Below are positions 63,235 to 64,000 of a stretch of 64,000 nt of DNA, in pieces. The DNA is from [Bacillus] enclensis (GTDB taxonomy: Bacteria; Bacillota; Bacilli; Bacillales; Bacillaceae_B): assembly GCF_001456935.1 (NCBI RefSeq), contig NZ_KQ758483.1, positions 186,001 to 250,000 of the forward strand, written 5' to 3'. A model generated the notes under the pieces. That model was not told where the DNA came from. It ran no database searches and saw nothing but the letters and a program-made list of their open reading frames with translations. Position 1 is the first letter of the stretch. The number at the start of each line of letters is the position of its first letter. Both the position numbers and the translations under genes were made by a program.

Positions 63235-63744
63235 ATGAAAAAAGATAAGTCATCAAATAAAGAACCGTTGTTATACATTCAACAGCCAAAGCTTCAGGAA
63301 GTCAAAGGGAATATGCAAGTGGTCTATCGTTCCTCGAAACGGAAAGAGAAAAAAGAGGCTGATTCGCCAAGCCCGATTGAAAACAAAGCCGTCCATCACA
63401 AAGTAGATTCTGAAACAGCAAATCCAGTCCCTGTATCAAAAATTGATAAAGAAGACAGACCGGTCCCTCAGGCTGCCAGGGAGGAATCCCAGTCTTCCAT
63501 GCAGGCGTTCAGAAGGCTGCCCCCCTTCAAGGAATTGACCCTGGATGAAAAACTTGACTACATTACTGCAAGCATCAACGGAAAAGTGCCATTCCCATGT
63601 GAATTCAGTACTGATACTGACACCTATAAAGGGGTGCTTATCTCAATGTGGGAATCAGCAATTAAAATAAAAACCTTCCGCGGTGATGAAGTAGAGGTTG
63701 CAAGGGACTCATTAAAATCCATCAAAATGATCGGCTTGCAATAA
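63235..63744 (+). CDS. cotO: Spore coat protein CotO
   Basis: 169-residue coat morphogenetic protein. ATG 63235 follows TTGGAGGTG; the reading from 63184 has no site. The N-terminus (KEPLLYIQQPKLQE) and a Lys/Glu/Pro-rich middle (about 35-95) resemble CotO. The conserved C-terminal domain (about 97-169) includes LTLDEKLDYITASINGKVPF, TYKGVLISMWESAIKIKTF and VARDSLKSIKMIGL. It should be made in the mother cell late in sporulation. Next to a cotZ/cotY gene, as in B. subtilis. Confidence 0.9.
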   Translation: MKKDKSSNKEPLLYIQQPKLQEVKGNMQVVYRSSKRKEKKEADSPSPIENKAVHHKVDSETANPVPVSKIDKEDRPVPQAAREESQSSMQAFRRLPPFKELTLDEKLDYITASINGKVPFPCEFSTDTDTYKGVLISMWESAIKIKTFRGDEVEVARDSLKSIKMIGLQ

Positions 63745-63745
63745 A

Positions 63746-63777
63746 AGAAGCCAGACGGGAAATTCCCGGCTGGCTTT
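63746..63777. terminator. Convergent terminator between cotO and cotZ/Y
   Basis: AAGCCAG-CGGGAA / TTCCCG-CTGGCTT stem with one mismatch and a short loop; flanking AAAAG and TTTAAT. Confidence 0.75.
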
Positions 63778-63798
63778 AATCTTCGTTACTCTGACTTA

Positions 63799-64000
63799 TC
63801 AGTCTTCACATAAGTCGACAAACACATCTTTGATGCATTGAATCGCACAGAAGCAATCAAGGTCAACAGTGATACAGTCCCCTGTTAATTCCCATTCGCT
63901 CATCATTGTATCTGCATCTTCAAGATCGTCGCCTCTGCCGCCTCCGCCTGATCCACCGTGGTGATGGTGCTCTGGCTTCACTACTTGCAATGTAGCACAG
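63799..64000 (-). CDS. Spore coat protein CotY/CotZ family, 5' end outside window
   Basis: Last 66 codons of a cysteine-rich coat/exosporium crust protein; the N-terminal part lies beyond 64000. The reading frame enters the window as CATLQVVKPEHHHH, and CATL is the family segment followed in B. subtilis CotZ by a beta-rich core. The end DCITVDLDCFCAIQCIKDVF matches the CotZ/CotY signature (VDLDCFCAI). Between them is an unusual His4 and Gly-rich stretch (HHHHGGSGGGGRGDDLEDAD). Cysteines here probably cross-link the crust. CotY and CotZ cannot be told apart from this fragment. Confidence 0.85.
   Translation of the reverse strand, partial: CATLQVVKPEHHHHGGSGGGGRGDDLEDADTMMSEWELTGDCITVDLDCFCAIQCIKDVFVDLCED

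Overview
The window looks like a chromosomal segment of a low-to-moderate GC, spore-forming member of the Bacillaceae (Bacillus sensu lato). The reasons are strong AGGAGG-type ribosome sites with many TTG/GTG starts, spore coat genes at the right edge, typical Firmicutes regulatory sites (TnrA, CcpA/MalR, CtsR, FapR, a SigB-like promoter, a Trp T-box), and gene order that follows the Bacillus subtilis yit-yja-yjb region. As I recall that reference, the arg/car, app and thi clusters are absent at the matching points, while clpB, uppP, cls and mgtE are present.

Layout. 1-1.2 kb: glnK-amtB (ammonium uptake, minus strand, amtB cut by the window edge). 1.8-3.2 kb: a MATE exporter. 3.3-11.6 kb: a maltodextrin island with a cytosolic neopullulanase-type enzyme facing a malE-malF-malG-amylase-malR operon. 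12-16.2 kb: a stress-type short-chain dehydrogenase, CoA-disulfide reductase, YajQ, a DUF3941 micro-gene and DegV. 17-20.4 kb: yitT, two micro-genes, a HAD phosphatase, a hydrolase and the Fe-S assembly protein YitW. 20.5-24.7 kb: uppP, yjzC, clpB, yjzD. 24.9-27.7 kb: yjaU-yjaV-med-comZ. 28.3-30.6 kb: fabHA-fabF. 30.7-34.4 kb: yjaZ, a small membrane protein, yjbA, T-box-controlled trpS and a DUF3899 protein. 34.9-40.7 kb: oppABCDF. 41-46.9 kb: a putative glycoside hydrolase, yjbC, spx, mecA, cls. 47.3-52.2 kb: coiA, pepF, a micro-gene, yjbH and yjbI. 52.8-57.8 kb: a lytic transglycosylase, yjbK, yjbL-yjbM-nadK-rluD and prpE. 58-64 kb: mgtE, yjbQ, a DinB protein, fabI, cotO and a partial cotZ/cotY.

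The genes combine into a few working units. The maltodextrin set cuts polymer outside, imports the products and finishes them inside, but has no ATPase of its own and probably borrows a shared one. The fatty-acid genes fabHA-fabF and fabI lie 34 kb apart and each has a FapR-like palindrome. Spx, its adaptor YjbH, MecA, ClpB, Med, ComZ and CoiA make this a neighbourhood rich in redox stress, regulated proteolysis and competence functions.

The most unusual content is non-coding. At least five clear copies, plus one decayed copy, of a 0.25-0.55 kb modular palindromic element lie between genes. The better copies have terminal inverted repeats, a built-in rho-independent terminator at one end and nested long hairpins. 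They often begin within a few bases of a stop codon. There are also two clusters of one 21-bp repeat family in opposite orientations and an exact 20-bp-period repeat block. No tRNA, rRNA, CRISPR array, prophage or transposase gene was seen.
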